A DNA stretch of 64,000 nt from Gammaproteobacteria bacterium (GCA_034522055.1 JAXHLS010000002.1:1364001-1428000), one strand, 5' to 3'; positions 9,754 to 18,721 are shown, numbered from the stretch's first letter. Made by a program: numbers and translations. Notes: generated by a model not told the origin, from the sequence alone.

Positions 9754-10635
9754 ATGAGGGACCGGCCGCCCGCCCACGCCGGGAGCATCGCCGGCGCCCT
9801 GGGCTGGGCCACTGCCCTTCTCGATGGCGACAACCCGCGCCTGGAGGCGGCGGTACTCCTCGGCCATTGCCTGGGACGGCCCCGCAGCCACCTCCTCGCA
9901 TGGCCGGACAAGCCCCTCGACGAATCGGTGCGCCGCTGCTTCGAGGCCTTGGTGGCGCGCCGGCGGCAGGGGGAGCCCGTCGCCTATCTCACCGGCCGGC
10001 GTGAGTTCTGGTCCCTGGACCTCGTGGTCACGCCGGCCACCCTCATCCCGCGCCCGGAGACCGAGACCCTGGTGGAGCGTGCCCTGGCCCGCCTGCCCGA
10101 GGAAACGCCCCTGCGGGTGGCGGATCTGGGTACCGGCAGCGGCGCCGTGGCCCTCGCCCTGGCCCGCGAGCGCCCCCATGCCACCATCGTGGCCACCGAC
10201 ATCTCCGAGACGGCCCTGGCGGTGGCGGCCCACAACCGGCGGGGCCTGGCCTCCGACAACGTGTCCCTGGTACGAACCGACTGGTGCCGGGGCCTGCGGG
10301 GCTTGCAACTGGTGGTCACCAACCCACCTTACGTGGCGTGCGGTGACCCCCACCTGCGGCGCGGCGATGTGCGCTTCGAGCCCGCCGCTGCCCTGGCCTC
10401 CGGCGCCGAGGGCCTGGACGACATCCGCCGCATCGTCGGCGACCTCCCCGCCTGCATGAACGCGGGATGGCTGCTCACCGAGCACGGCCACACCCAGGGC
10501 CCGGCCGTGCGCCGGCTCATGCAGGAGGCCGGCCTCGCGGCGGTGGCCTCCCACCCGGATCTCGCGGGCCGGGAACGGGTCACCGAGGGCTGGTGGTCAG
10601 GCGAGGGCGGCTTGATTCCCCCTCGCAACGGCTGA
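9754..10635 (+). CDS. prmC: Release factor glutamine methyltransferase
   Basis: Methylates the glutamine of the GGQ loop in release factors. 293 residues from the ATG at 9754, which has GAGGGG about nine bases upstream. A TTG overlapping the prfA stop is in frame but less likely. The N-terminal helical substrate-binding domain is followed by the SAM-binding domain: motif I ADLGTGSGAVALALA and the catalytic NPPY in VVTNPPYV. The C-terminal region after GRERVTEGWW is slightly different from typical PrmC but ends at the usual length. Confidence 0.95.
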   Translation: MRDRPPAHAGSIAGALGWATALLDGDNPRLEAAVLLGHCLGRPRSHLLAWPDKPLDESVRRCFEALVARRRQGEPVAYLTGRREFWSLDLVVTPATLIPRPETETLVERALARLPEETPLRVADLGTGSGAVALALARERPHATIVATDISETALAVAAHNRRGLASDNVSLVRTDWCRGLRGLQLVVTNPPYVACGDPHLRRGDVRFEPAAALASGAEGLDDIRRIVGDLPACMNAGWLLTEHGHTQGPAVRRLMQEAGLAAVASHPDLAGRERVTEGWWSGEGGLIPPRNG

Positions 10636-10696
10636 ATAATCCCAGCCACGCCCTCGAGGCCCCGGCAAGCGCCGGCGGCCCTTCCGCCGGGCCGGC

Positions 10697-11137
10697 ATGG
10701 AGGAAGCATTGGCGCCCATGAATACGCCGGATCAAGAACCGGACCAAGAGATCGTCAAGCACCGGGAGATCCGCTTCCAGGCCCCCCACTCGGATCCCGA
10801 TCAGGCACGGTCCGCGGTGTTCCTGCTCGGGGACGCCGACGGCATAATCAGCCTGGAGGCCGCCGATCCCCTGGTGCTCAGGCTCAGCTACGACGTGCGG
10901 TACATCACCCTCCAGGATATCGAAGGGGCCCTGGAGGGTGTCGGTTTCCACCTGGACAACAGCCTGATGTCGAAACTGCGGCGCACCGTCTGGCATTACG
11001 CCGACGAGACCCAGCGCGACAACATGGGTTGCCGCAACGACTCCAATTGCACCGCCCGCATCTTCGTGAACCGCTACCAGCGGACCACCCACGGCTGCCG
11101 CGACGACCGTCCCTCCCACTGGCGCCGCTATCTCTAG
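10697..11137 (+). CDS. Conserved hypothetical protein, ferredoxin-like (HMA-like) fold suspected
   Basis: 146 residues, function not recognised. Residues about 35-85 alternate strand-helix-strand in the way of a small heavy-metal-associated or ACT-like domain (VFLLGDADGIISLEAADP, then LSYDVRYITLQDIEGALEGV), but the CxxC of metal-binding HMA domains is absent. The C-terminal part holds three Cys residues (MGCRNDSNC and HGCRDD) and many Arg residues. The alternative start at 10718 has GGAGGAAG upstream and would give 139 residues. It lies 25 bp before moeB on the same strand, so a link with sulfur transfer or Moco biology is possible but unproven. Confidence 0.6.
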   Translation: MEEALAPMNTPDQEPDQEIVKHREIRFQAPHSDPDQARSAVFLLGDADGIISLEAADPLVLRLSYDVRYITLQDIEGALEGVGFHLDNSLMSKLRRTVWHYADETQRDNMGCRNDSNCTARIFVNRYQRTTHGCRDDRPSHWRRYL

Positions 11138-11162
11138 CCCGGCGCCCCTGCGCCGCCCCACC

Positions 11163-11915
11163 ATGAACGACATCGAGCGCCAGCGTTACAGCCGCCAGAT
11201 CTTCCTCCCCCAGATAGGCGAGGCCGGCCAGCAGCGGCTGGTGGACGCCCGGGTCATGGTGGTGGGTCTCGGCGGCCTGGGCTCGCCGGTGGCCATGTAT
11301 CTGGCGGCGGCCGGAGTGGGGACCCTGGTGCTGGTGGACTTCGACCGTGTGGAACTCTCCAACCTGCAACGCCAGATCATCCATGGCGAGGCGGACGTGG
11401 GCCGTCTCAAGGTGGAATCGGCGGCCGCCACCATCGCCGGTCTCAACCGGGATACCGGCGTGGAGACCATCCCTCGCGCCCTCGACGACGAGGAACTCGT
11501 GGAGACCACCCGCGGCTGCCAGGTGGTGGTGGACGCCAGCGACAACTTCGAGACCCGCTACGCCCTCAACCGGGCCTGCGTGAGCACCGGGGTGCCCCTG
11601 GTATCCGGGGCCGCCACCGCCTGGGACGGCCAGGTCGCGGTGTTCGATCCCCGGCGCGACGGCAGCCCTTGCTACCACTGCCTCTACCCGGACGACGGCG
11701 GTCCGGGGGAGACCTGCGATCAGGCCGGCATCTTCGCGCCCCTGCTGGGCATGGTGGGCAGCACTCAGGCCGCCGAGGTACTGAAGCTCATCATCGGCAC
11801 CGGCGAGACCCTGGCGGGCCGCCTGATGCTCCTGGATGCCCTGGGCATGAGCATCCGTATCCTGGGGATCCCGCGGGATCCGGGTTGCCCGGTGTGCGGC
11901 ACGCAACCACACTGA
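11163..11915 (+). CDS. moeB: HesA/MoeB/ThiF-family adenylyltransferase
   Basis: 250-residue E1-like enzyme that adenylates the C-terminal glycine of a ubiquitin-like sulfur carrier (MoaD or ThiS). The nucleotide-binding loop GLGGLGSP is near residues 34-41, with the adenylation motif SDNFETRY. Two zinc-binding CxxC pairs are present (CYHC and C-terminal CPVC). Length and start RQRYSRQIFLPQIGE fit MoeB. No moeA, thiS or moaD is adjacent, so MoeB versus ThiF cannot be decided from this window. It is convergent with tatD, four bases apart. Confidence 0.9.
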   Translation: MNDIERQRYSRQIFLPQIGEAGQQRLVDARVMVVGLGGLGSPVAMYLAAAGVGTLVLVDFDRVELSNLQRQIIHGEADVGRLKVESAAATIAGLNRDTGVETIPRALDDEELVETTRGCQVVVDASDNFETRYALNRACVSTGVPLVSGAATAWDGQVAVFDPRRDGSPCYHCLYPDDGGPGETCDQAGIFAPLLGMVGSTQAAEVLKLIIGTGETLAGRLMLLDALGMSIRILGIPRDPGCPVCGTQPH

Positions 11916-11919
11916 ATCC

Positions 11920-12705
11920 TCAGGCGCGGGGACTGAAAAGACGCCGGGCGTTCGCCGTTGTCGCCCGCGCGACCTCCGCCACCGCCATGCCCCGCACCTC
12001 GGCCATGGCCGCCAGCACATCGGTCACCCGGGCAGGCTCGTTGCGCACCCCCTGGTGCCCCGCCACGGGCTGATCGGGCGCATCCGTCTCCAGCACCAGA
12101 CCCTCCAGGGGCACCGCCGCCACCACCCGGCGCAGACGCCGGGCCCGCGGGTAGGTGAGGGGCCCGCCGATCCCCAGCAGGAAGCCGTTGTCCAGGAGTT
12201 GCCGGGCCTGCTGCTCGCTGCCCGAAAAACTATGGGCCACGCCCCGCACCCCGGGATGGCGACGTACGCATTTCAGCACGTCATCCAGGGCCTTGCGGCC
12301 GTGGACGATGAGGGGCAGGTCGTAATCCCGCGCCAGCCGGATGTGGGCCTCGAAGATATCGAGTTGGCGGTCGCGGTCCAGCCCCTCCACGTAGTAATCC
12401 AGGCCACACTCCCCCACCGCCACCGGACTCTCGGCCTCGAGCCAGCGGGCCAGCTCCGTGAGATGTTCATCACGATGGTGGGCCAGGTACATGGGATGCA
12501 GGCCATAGGCGGGCAACAGCCCGTCGAAGGCGGCGCATACGGCCTTGAGACGCGGCCAGGTGGCGGCACTCACCGCCGGCACCACCTGGGTGGTGACCCC
12601 TGCCGTGCGGGCGCGACCAATGACGGCCGCACGGTCGCCGGCGAACAGGTCGTCGTCCATATGACAGTGACTGTCCCAGATTTCCACGCCTATCTCCAGG
12701 CTCAT
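11920..12705 (-). CDS. TatD-family metal-dependent hydrolase
   Basis: 261-residue TIM-barrel phosphoesterase/DNase of the TatD family. The metal-binding DSHCHMDDDLF lies near residue 11, with VGECGLDYY (conserved Glu), PLIVHGRKA (His), GVAHSFSG (His) and LETDAPD (Asp) following in order, so all metal ligands of the family are present. It may act as a 3'-5' exonuclease or a D-aminoacyl-tRNA deacylase-like enzyme; several paralogues usually exist and which one this is cannot be told. It is divergent from the gene at 12786. Confidence 0.92.
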   Translation of the reverse strand: MSLEIGVEIWDSHCHMDDDLFAGDRAAVIGRARTAGVTTQVVPAVSAATWPRLKAVCAAFDGLLPAYGLHPMYLAHHRDEHLTELARWLEAESPVAVGECGLDYYVEGLDRDRQLDIFEAHIRLARDYDLPLIVHGRKALDDVLKCVRRHPGVRGVAHSFSGSEQQARQLLDNGFLLGIGGPLTYPRARRLRRVVAAVPLEGLVLETDAPDQPVAGHQGVRNEPARVTDVLAAMAEVRGMAVAEVARATTANARRLFSPRA

Positions 12706-12785
12706 GGGGCCATCCCACCCGTTATCCTGCGCACATTGCTATAGTTCACCGTGCTTCATACGTCACCGGAGTCGAACACTACCCC

Positions 12786-13304
12786 ATGGGCCGTCTGCAA
12801 CAGCTACAGGTCACCTATGCGCCGGAGGAGGATCGCATACTGCTCCGGGTCAATACCACGGAACGGGAAGAGTTCCGCTTCTGGCTGACCCGCCGCCTGG
12901 TGCTGCGCCTGCTGGCGGGCCTCACCCGCAGTCTGGCCCGGCAACCCGACGTCGGCGCCCACCCCGACCCCGAGGCGCGACGGGAGGTATTCAGGTTTCG
13001 CCGGGAACAGGCCCTGGCCAAGGCGGACTTCAAGACCACCTATCGGGAAGGCGCCGAACGCTTCCCCCTGGGGGAACAGCCCGTGCTGGTGACCGGCGTC
13101 AGGCTGCGCCGGCAGGCCGAGGGGCGCTGGCTGCTGGTGCTCCAGCCCGCCGGCGGCCAAAACACGGAGATCGTGCTCAAGGAGGACATGGTGTATTCCC
13201 TGCACAGTCTGTTGCTCAAGACCGCCGAGGGCGCCGGTTGGGGCAAGGCCCAGGCGCCCCAGGCGCCTGCCGGGGAAGTACCGGAGGGTGTCACCATCAA
13301 CTGA
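12786..13304 (+). CDS. Conserved hypothetical protein
   Basis: 172 residues, no signal peptide or membrane segment, function not recognised. The N-terminus (LQVTYAPEEDRILLRVNT) and the central FRFWLTRRLVLRLLAGL helix resemble an uncharacterised proteobacterial family in which a short beta sheet precedes an amphipathic helix and a second beta region. It is rich in Arg and Gln, and its tail is Ala/Pro-rich and low in complexity. It stands alone, followed by about 590 bp of REP-type repeats. Confidence 0.65.
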   Translation: MGRLQQLQVTYAPEEDRILLRVNTTEREEFRFWLTRRLVLRLLAGLTRSLARQPDVGAHPDPEARREVFRFRREQALAKADFKTTYREGAERFPLGEQPVLVTGVRLRRQAEGRWLLVLQPAGGQNTEIVLKEDMVYSLHSLLLKTAEGAGWGKAQAPQAPAGEVPEGVTIN

Positions 13305-13343
13305 TGGAGGTGCGTCCTCCGGGCCCAGGCCAGCGCTGCACCC

Positions 13344-13780
13344 TGTCGGGCTGAAGCCCGACCTACAAATATCTCCCACCGCCCGTTCCAGCGGCACGGA
13401 TGTGGGTCGGAATTCATTCCGACATTCAAGCCCGCCGCAGGCACCTCGGGCCGGGTCGCAACCAGCCAAGGGCTGTCGGGCTGAAGCCCGACCTACAAAA
13501 AGCGTAACCGCGAAAGACGCAAGTGACGCCAAAAGGAAGAAGGTCAGGGAGGAGTGGCAGTTTGAAAAGGCGCAGCGGATCCACCGTTTCGGCGTCAGCA
13601 GAGCGGACGCACGGGTGGTAATCTTTTCCCCTTTCCCATTTCCCATTTCCCCTGGGGAGAAGGACAGAGGCGTAGGTCGGCTGCTCCTGGCAGCCGACGG
13701 AAGCTCGGCATACAGAGAACCATCGCTCATGCCCATGTCTCGGCGGCTAACTTGGAGGCCGGGATTCATCCCGACATTCA
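13344..13780. repeat. Cluster of five REP-like palindromes
   Basis: The 591 bp between two genes hold five related palindromes: 13344-13367 and 13474-13497 (TGTCGGGCT-GA-AGCCCGACCTACA), 13401-13427 (GTCGGAAT-TC-ATTCCGAC), 13672-13698 (GTAGGTCGGCTGC-TCCTG-GCAGCCGAC) and 13757-13780 (CGGGAT-TC-ATCCCG). They share a GTAGGTCGG head and a Cys-Asp-Ala-like CGACATTCA tail, as in GTAG-type REP elements of gammaproteobacteria. No RAYT transposase is in the window. Around 13504-13550 there is a stretch of the GCGAAAGACGCAAGTGACGCC kind that also looks like a dispersed repeat. I see no convincing gene in this gap. Confidence 0.85.
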
Positions 13781-13895
13781 GACACCGCCCCATGCTACCT
13801 CCATCCATGCGGTCCCCCGGCCGCGCTTGTACGCTGGCGCCCGGTGGACCAAACTTCCACTGAGAGATGCTGATTACCCAGGAGAGACGCCCCCC

Positions 13896-14435
13896 ATGCC
13901 CACCCGCGAACCCGACGACCACTTGAGCGACCGCCTGATCCAGGCCTACGAGAAGATGCTGGAACGCACCCGCCTGCGTATCGACCAGGCGGAGCAGGAC
14001 CTGCCCCATATGCAGGAGCGGGTGGCCGAGGCGCGGGAGAAGGCGGTGGAACTGGGTGAGCTGACCCGCGAGGAGGCCGAGCGTGTCGCCGAATACCTCA
14101 AGCGTGACCTGCGGGACGCCGCCGAGTACATGGTGGAGTCGGGGCGCGAGCTGCGGGACTGGTGGCGTTTCGACCTCGGCCTCATCGAGGAGCGCATGCT
14201 GGAACTGTTCACCGACGTGGCGGACCGCACCCGCCTGGAGTTGGACCGCCTGGCCGCCCGGGCCCGCGCCGCGGGCATGCGCCACACCGGCGAGATCACC
14301 GCCCCTGGCGTCCTCAAATGTACCCAATGCGGCAAGGAGATGCACTTCAAGCGCACCGGGCACATTCCCCCCTGCCCGGCCTGTCACGGCACCGAGTTCC
14401 AGCGCCAACCCAAACCCCAGGCACGCGCTGAATAG
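13896..14435 (+). CDS. Zinc-ribbon protein, YbeL/DUF1451 family
   Basis: 179 residues from the ATG at 13896; the frame extends upstream but into repeat DNA. The N-terminal two thirds are charged helices likely to form a coiled coil (residues about 10-120, with YEKMLERTRLRIDQAEQDL). The C-terminal zinc ribbon has CTQCGK and CPACHG about 17 residues apart. The family is widespread, small and cytosolic, with no settled function; E. coli YbeL is the reference member. Confidence 0.85.
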   Translation: MPTREPDDHLSDRLIQAYEKMLERTRLRIDQAEQDLPHMQERVAEAREKAVELGELTREEAERVAEYLKRDLRDAAEYMVESGRELRDWWRFDLGLIEERMLELFTDVADRTRLELDRLAARARAAGMRHTGEITAPGVLKCTQCGKEMHFKRTGHIPPCPACHGTEFQRQPKPQARAE

Positions 14436-14614
14436 TGCAGCGCATCCACTGCGGTTCATGGACGCCGACACCCTGCTGGCGGGGCTCGCCCCCGCCCCCG
14501 CCATCGCCGCCGTGCCCCTGCCGGCGGTGGCCTGGCTGTTCACCCCCCGCGGTGCCCGGCCTCGGGGCCCTGGTCAGACGCCGCCGCCCGCGGGAGGTCT
14601 GACTGGCCGGGCTG

Positions 14615-15607
14615 TCAGGGCAGGGCCCGCAGGGGCGGTTCGTCCATCAGGGCCACCTGCTCCCGGAGGTTCAGGATCAGGTCCTGCCAGTAGCGGGGGC
14701 TGGCGAACCACGGAAATGCGGCGGGAAAGGCGGGGTCGCTCCAGCGCCGGGCCAGCCAGGCCGTATAATGGATCATGCGCAGGGTGCGCAGGGCCTCCAC
14801 CAGGTGCAACTCGGCGGCATCGAAACTGCTGAACATCTCATAGCCCTCCAGCAGGGCGTCCAACTGGCGGGTCATGTCGGCCCGCTCCCCGGACAGGCAC
14901 ATCCACAGGTCCTGGATGGCGGGCCCGGTCCGGCAGTCATCGAAATCCACGAAATGGGGGCCGTCGTCGGTCCACAACACGTTGCCGGCATGGCAGTCGC
15001 CGTGAAGGCGTAATTGGCGCCCCGCGCCCGCACGGCGGTAACACTGGGCCACCTGCCCCAGCGCATAGTCCATCACCGCGGCCAGGGCCTCCACCAGCTC
15101 GTCCGGCACCCAATGGAGATCGAAGAGATACCGCCGGGGCGCCTCGCCGAAGGTCTCGATGGTGAGGGCGGGGCGATGGGCGAAGGGCCTAACGCGTCCC
15201 ACGGCATGGAGGCGTCCGATGAAGCGCCCCATCCACTCCAGGGTTTCGAGGTCATCGAATTCGGGCGAGCGCCCCCCCTGGCGGGGGAACACACTGAAGC
15301 GGAAGTCCCCGAAGCGATGCAATACCTCGCCTGCATACGCCATTGCAGGCACCACCGGCAGCTCCGCGGCTGCCAGTTCGGCGACGAATTCGTGTTCCTC
15401 GAGAATGGCTGCATCGGTCCAGCGCGCGGGGCGATAGAACTTCACCACCACCGGCGGCCCCCGGTCCATACCCACCTGGTATACCCGGTTTTCATAGCTG
15501 CTCAGCGCCAGCAGGCGCCCATCCGTGGACAAGCCGATGCTCTCGACGGCGTCCAGCACCGTATCGGGCCCCAAAGTGGCGTAGGGCGTGGAAGAAGACT
15601 CGGACAT
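14615..15607 (-). CDS. srkA: Stress-response serine/threonine kinase SrkA (YihE)
   Basis: 330 residues from the ATG at 15607 (MSESSSTPYATLGPD); a longer in-frame extension upstream has no homology-like content. It has the APH/choline-kinase-like fold: nucleotide-loop region SYENRVYQVGM, the catalytic LHGDCHAGNVLW and the metal-binding FVDFDDC. In E. coli SrkA limits Cpx-linked stress death, and it is cytosolic. The gene is not next to dsbA here. There is no obvious operon partner; the gap of about 240 bp on its 5' side leads to the sulfur-globule terminator. Confidence 0.93.
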   Translation of the reverse strand: MSESSSTPYATLGPDTVLDAVESIGLSTDGRLLALSSYENRVYQVGMDRGPPVVVKFYRPARWTDAAILEEHEFVAELAAAELPVVPAMAYAGEVLHRFGDFRFSVFPRQGGRSPEFDDLETLEWMGRFIGRLHAVGRVRPFAHRPALTIETFGEAPRRYLFDLHWVPDELVEALAAVMDYALGQVAQCYRRAGAGRQLRLHGDCHAGNVLWTDDGPHFVDFDDCRTGPAIQDLWMCLSGERADMTRQLDALLEGYEMFSSFDAAELHLVEALRTLRMIHYTAWLARRWSDPAFPAAFPWFASPRYWQDLILNLREQVALMDEPPLRALP

Positions 15608-15853
15608 GGGCGTATTGTGCATCCCGTTGCATGGTCGGCCCTGAACCGGCGCGCTGGCGCCGTCGGGGTACGTCCCGTTTGTTTTACCACCAGCCCCCGG
15701 CATCGGCGGGCCCGATCCGTCCATACGCCGGCAGGACGAAAGTACCCACCCACACCGCCGCCACCCCGGCAGTGCTTCCCGAGGCCGTCCGGTGCCCTTG
15801 GTTATGCTGGCGATGTAGTGTACTCATGTCTCTCCCGGAGTGGTTGACATAAA

Positions 15854-15879
15854 AAAGGCCCCACCATGGTGGGGCCTTT
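15854..15879 (-). terminator. Rho-independent terminator of the sulfur globule gene
   Basis: A perfect 26-base palindrome AAAGGCCCCACC-AT-GGTGGGGCCTTT followed, on the minus strand, by a run of six T residues (15851-15856). It lies 45 bp past the stop of the gene at 15924. The symmetry and the shorter T run on the plus side mean it could also stop transcripts from the other direction. Confidence 0.92.
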
Positions 15880-15923
15880 CATCTTCAGGAATAACCCCCA
15901 GGGAAGAGGGTGGTCCGGAAGCC

Positions 15924-16328
15924 TTACTGCGCAGGGGCCTGCTGGCCGCCCTGCTGGGCACCACCGCCCTGGGCTGGGTAACCGCCCATGCCCGGATGAG
16001 GCATCACGCCCGGGGCGCCGTAGCCCGGGTAGCCGCCATAGGCGGGGGCGCCGTAGCCGGGCGCACCATAGCCCGGATAGCCGCCGTAACCGTAGCCCGG
16101 ATAGCCGCCATAGTAGGGGGCGCCATAGCCACGGCCATAGCCGCGACCGGAACCGCTACCCGTCCAGCTCATGTTGCCGCTGCCGAACATGTCGCCGAAA
16201 CCATCGCCCATGCCACTCCAGGGACCGCCGCCGTAGCCGGGGCCGCCCCACCATGCGCTGGCGGCAAAGGGGAGCGCGGAAAACGACAGCAGGGCCGCGG
16301 AAGCGACTGCGAGTTTTAACTTCTTCAT
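15924..16328 (-). CDS. Sulfur globule protein-like Gly/Tyr-rich secreted protein
   Basis: 134 residues. A clear Sec signal peptide ([14 protein letters not shown], cleavage after SAWA-like FAASA near residue 24) is followed by a mature part made almost entirely of Gly, Tyr, Pro and Ala, with repeats of GGYPGYG and APGYGAP. This composition, size and signal peptide match the SgpA/SgpB envelope proteins that coat intracellular (periplasmic) sulfur globules in purple sulfur bacteria. A strong GGAGG site precedes the ATG and a strong terminator follows, so it is a monocistronic, probably highly expressed gene. The function is inferred from composition, not from a catalytic motif; other Gly/Tyr-rich surface proteins are a possible alternative. 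Confidence 0.8.
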   Translation of the reverse strand: MKKLKLAVASAALLSFSALPFAASAWWGGPGYGGGPWSGMGDGFGDMFGSGNMSWTGSGSGRGYGRGYGAPYYGGYPGYGYGGYPGYGAPGYGAPAYGGYPGYGAPGVMPHPGMGGYPAQGGGAQQGGQQAPAQ

Positions 16329-16443
16329 AAAACTGACCTCCAGTGTTGTTATTGAAAAGACGGTAGTATTCCACCATACCGCCGGTTTGCGGGCGGCCCC
16401 TCGGCCGTTGCCGCGAACAAAGTAAGCCGGGCGACCACCTTAG

Positions 16444-16929
16444 TCAGTGGCTGTGGCCGTCCCCGCCGTGAACATGACCGTGTTCCACTTCCTCTTCGCT
16501 GGCATCGCGTACCTGCTCGATGGACACGTCGAAATATAGCTCTTCGCCGGCCAGTGGGTGATTGATGTCGATCTCCACCGTATCATCACCCACTTTTACG
16601 ACCCGCACGTGACGCACATGGCCCTCTTCCGTCTGTGCCTGCAGATGCAGGCCCGGCTCGAGGTTCTCGATGTTATCGAATGCCGCGCGAGGCACCTCCT
16701 GGAACAGTTCAGGCAGCACCGGGCCATAGCCTTCCTCGGGCGCCACGGTGACTGACACCTGCTCGCCGGTGGCCTTTCCTTCCAAGGCCTTCTCCAACCC
16801 GCTCACGAGCTGATTGACCCCATGTATGTAGACGAGGGGATCCTGCCCCTCGGATGAGTCGATGACTTCACCCTGATTGTTGGCCAGGGTGTAGTGGATA
16901 GTCACCACGCGATGCTTTTGAATCTGCAC
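16444..16929 (-). CDS. slyD: FKBP-type peptidyl-prolyl isomerase SlyD
   Basis: 161 residues from a GTG start (MQIQKHRVVTIHYTL). It is a cytosolic prolyl isomerase and chaperone, and a nickel-binding metallochaperone in E. coli. The FKBP core is interrupted by the insert-in-flap domain as in SlyD (region from EVPRAAFDNIENLEPG to VKVGDDTVEID). The end has a short His-rich tail HGHVHGGDGHSH that could bind Ni or Zn. Upstream in-frame sequence has no family similarity, so the GTG is preferred. The gene stands alone. Confidence 0.93.
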   Translation of the reverse strand: MQIQKHRVVTIHYTLANNQGEVIDSSEGQDPLVYIHGVNQLVSGLEKALEGKATGEQVSVTVAPEEGYGPVLPELFQEVPRAAFDNIENLEPGLHLQAQTEEGHVRHVRVVKVGDDTVEIDINHPLAGEELYFDVSIEQVRDASEEEVEHGHVHGGDGHSH

Positions 16930-17827
16930 GCCTATGGGCTCCTTTTGGTTTCTGTCTCGAGACGGCTCGAAAGCACGACACCCTGATAGCCAGGTGCCGG
17001 CCGGAATGGTCGCGCCAGGAAGCACTAGATTGAGTCCGCGTCAAAACCAAGAAGCACTCGGGAGCGGTGTCGAGAGAGGTAGCGCAGAAGCAGTAGTGAT
17101 CCATTGGTTAGGACCATACGCGATCAGGGGGCGAATTTAAAGGCATGAGCAATGGAACCGTCATCGCCGCGGACCATGCGGCCGGATACGTAGAAACACG
17201 GACGGTCCCGCGCACCGGCGCCGGCGCAATCGCCTCCTCCTGGATTATTATGACATTCACCGCGAACCGGCTCGACAGGACCTCGCATGAGCGCGGCCAC
17301 GCCGGATACCGCGACAGCTTATCATGAACAACTTAATTAGTTGATTCTAATGGAAATAATGAAAACATAGTCTAAGCTGTCAACTCGTTAACGTGAAAGT
17401 CGCGAAGCACGAACTCCCCCTCTCCCTTTGGGAGAGGGACGGGGTGAGGGAACGAACATGGCGATACACGCCCCTCTTTGCATCATCCGGGGCACTGCGC
17501 ATCGCCATGATCGTCAGGCGAACAGAGACTAAGGAAAGAGGACCGCCGCCATGAGACACACGGGTCTGATCGACGACCGTTATTTCTGTATGAGCCCTTT
17601 GTACATGCCCTCCGATTGGCACATCCCGGCCTGGTTTGCAAAGATCAGAAACGGACCGCCCCTCGGACCATGCTCCTCTCTCGACCGTATCGCCGAGCAG
17701 ACGAGCCGCTATGTGGCCAGCCATCCTGTCCCGGAGGAGCGCAATCGTAATGGCTATGGCAGCGATTTCGTCGGCCCCATGAGAAAGGAGAGGCGCCGGG
17801 TGAGCCGACCCTGAGTGCGGTCGGTAT
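16930..17827. other. Gene-poor interval of about 900 bp
   Basis: No convincing gene. It contains a lower-GC block near 17320-17390 with a short dyad CAACT-TAATT-AGTTG (17329-17343), a shortened copy of the TTAA repeat (17388-17510) and an 87-codon open frame at 17551-17814 that resembles nothing I know and lacks a good ribosome-binding site. Confidence 0.6.
17388..17510. repeat. Short variant of the TTAA-bounded repeat family
   Basis: It begins TTAACGTGAAAGTCGCG and ends ATCGCCATGA, as do full copies, but is about 120 bp long. The inner segment (CAAATCCGT hairpin to the GCAGGATGCCC phrase) is missing and is replaced by a compact TCCCTTTGGGAGAGGGA palindrome. The terminal GTTAA is not preserved on the right side. 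Confidence 0.75.
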
Positions 17828-18568
17828 TTACTCGGTGTGTCCCGGCCCTTCTCCACGGACGCCTCCGGCCCCGGGACGCGCCGCGCCGGAGATGGGCCGG
17901 TCCGGGGGGGCCGTGTCGAAGGTGACATCCACCGAGCGGCCGGCCACCGGTGGTTCGGGCCCCAGGGGCTGCACCGAGACATGGAAATATCGGTTGCCGT
18001 TGATCATGGCGGAGATGAAGGCACCCTTGCCTTTCAGGTCATGGACGACGGCCGTGACCACGTGAGCCGCCATCAGCCATACCAGCAGAGACACCGCGCC
18101 GCCGTGCACGGCGGCCGGGCTGAGACCGGCGATTAGATAAGGTGCCTCGTGGAAAATGCCACTGATGGCCGCCACCAGGATAAGTGCGGCGAGCAGGGGA
18201 TACAGAAGTGCCCACAGAGGATTGTGGGCATACCAGTTCGGTAACGGCGCCTTGCCGAGACTGACATAGAACGACAGGGTCTGGCGGGCCCCTTGAAGCA
18301 GGGTGCTTTTGGGAACGAAGGAGCGCCAATTGTCCGGACCCTGCCTGAACAAAAGGGCCAGACGACAAAGGACCAGTACCAATACCGCCTGGCCCGTCAT
18401 GAGGTGCCAATCGCGCCAGAAGTCCGGATCCCTGACGCCCTGCCCCATGAGCCAGCCACTCGCCAGTTGAAAGACCACGCCCGCGGCCAACGACCAGTGC
18501 AAGGCACGCAGCGCACCGGACCACACGGGGACGCGGCGAATCTTTTCCTCCAACATCGATCTCTCCAA
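17828..18568 (-). CDS. Cytochrome b561/b-type, membrane-bound
   Basis: 246 residues with four predicted membrane helices and His residues in the right helices for two b hemes: LRALHWSLAAG, WHLMTGQAVL, a third helix region ending FHEAPYLIAG, and WLMAAHVVTAVVHDL. This is the cytochrome b/b6 (Ni-Fe hydrogenase b-type / cytochrome b561) superfamily, which passes electrons between quinone and a periplasmic partner. No partner reductase is adjacent. The last 45 residues are Pro/Gly-rich and outside the domain. A small membrane protein gene lies 153 bp upstream on the same strand. Confidence 0.85.
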   Translation of the reverse strand: MERSMLEEKIRRVPVWSGALRALHWSLAAGVVFQLASGWLMGQGVRDPDFWRDWHLMTGQAVLVLVLCRLALLFRQGPDNWRSFVPKSTLLQGARQTLSFYVSLGKAPLPNWYAHNPLWALLYPLLAALILVAAISGIFHEAPYLIAGLSPAAVHGGAVSLLVWLMAAHVVTAVVHDLKGKGAFISAMINGNRYFHVSVQPLGPEPPVAGRSVDVTFDTAPPDRPISGAARPGAGGVRGEGPGHTE

Positions 18569-18721
18569 GCTATGCCGCGGTCGTCGCCGGAACCCTGCGC
18601 GGGTCGAAGCGTCGCCGGCTCTCTGTCTATGGGGGATTTGCCGGAATCATACCGAGCCACGGCCCGTATGAGCCGCCGCGGCGGGATGATGGTGAATGCG
18701 TGGTGGGCGAGGAGGGCCGGG

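Noticed and set aside
14458-14600. Short frame starting ATGGACGCCGACACC with a hydrophobic first 30 residues
   Set aside because: It could be a tiny membrane protein, but it runs on into the antisense of srkA without a natural end, and it has no clear ribosome-binding site.
17551-17814. Open frame of 87 codons in the gap before cytochrome b
   Set aside because: No ribosome-binding site, no recognisable family, and the composition differs from real genes here.
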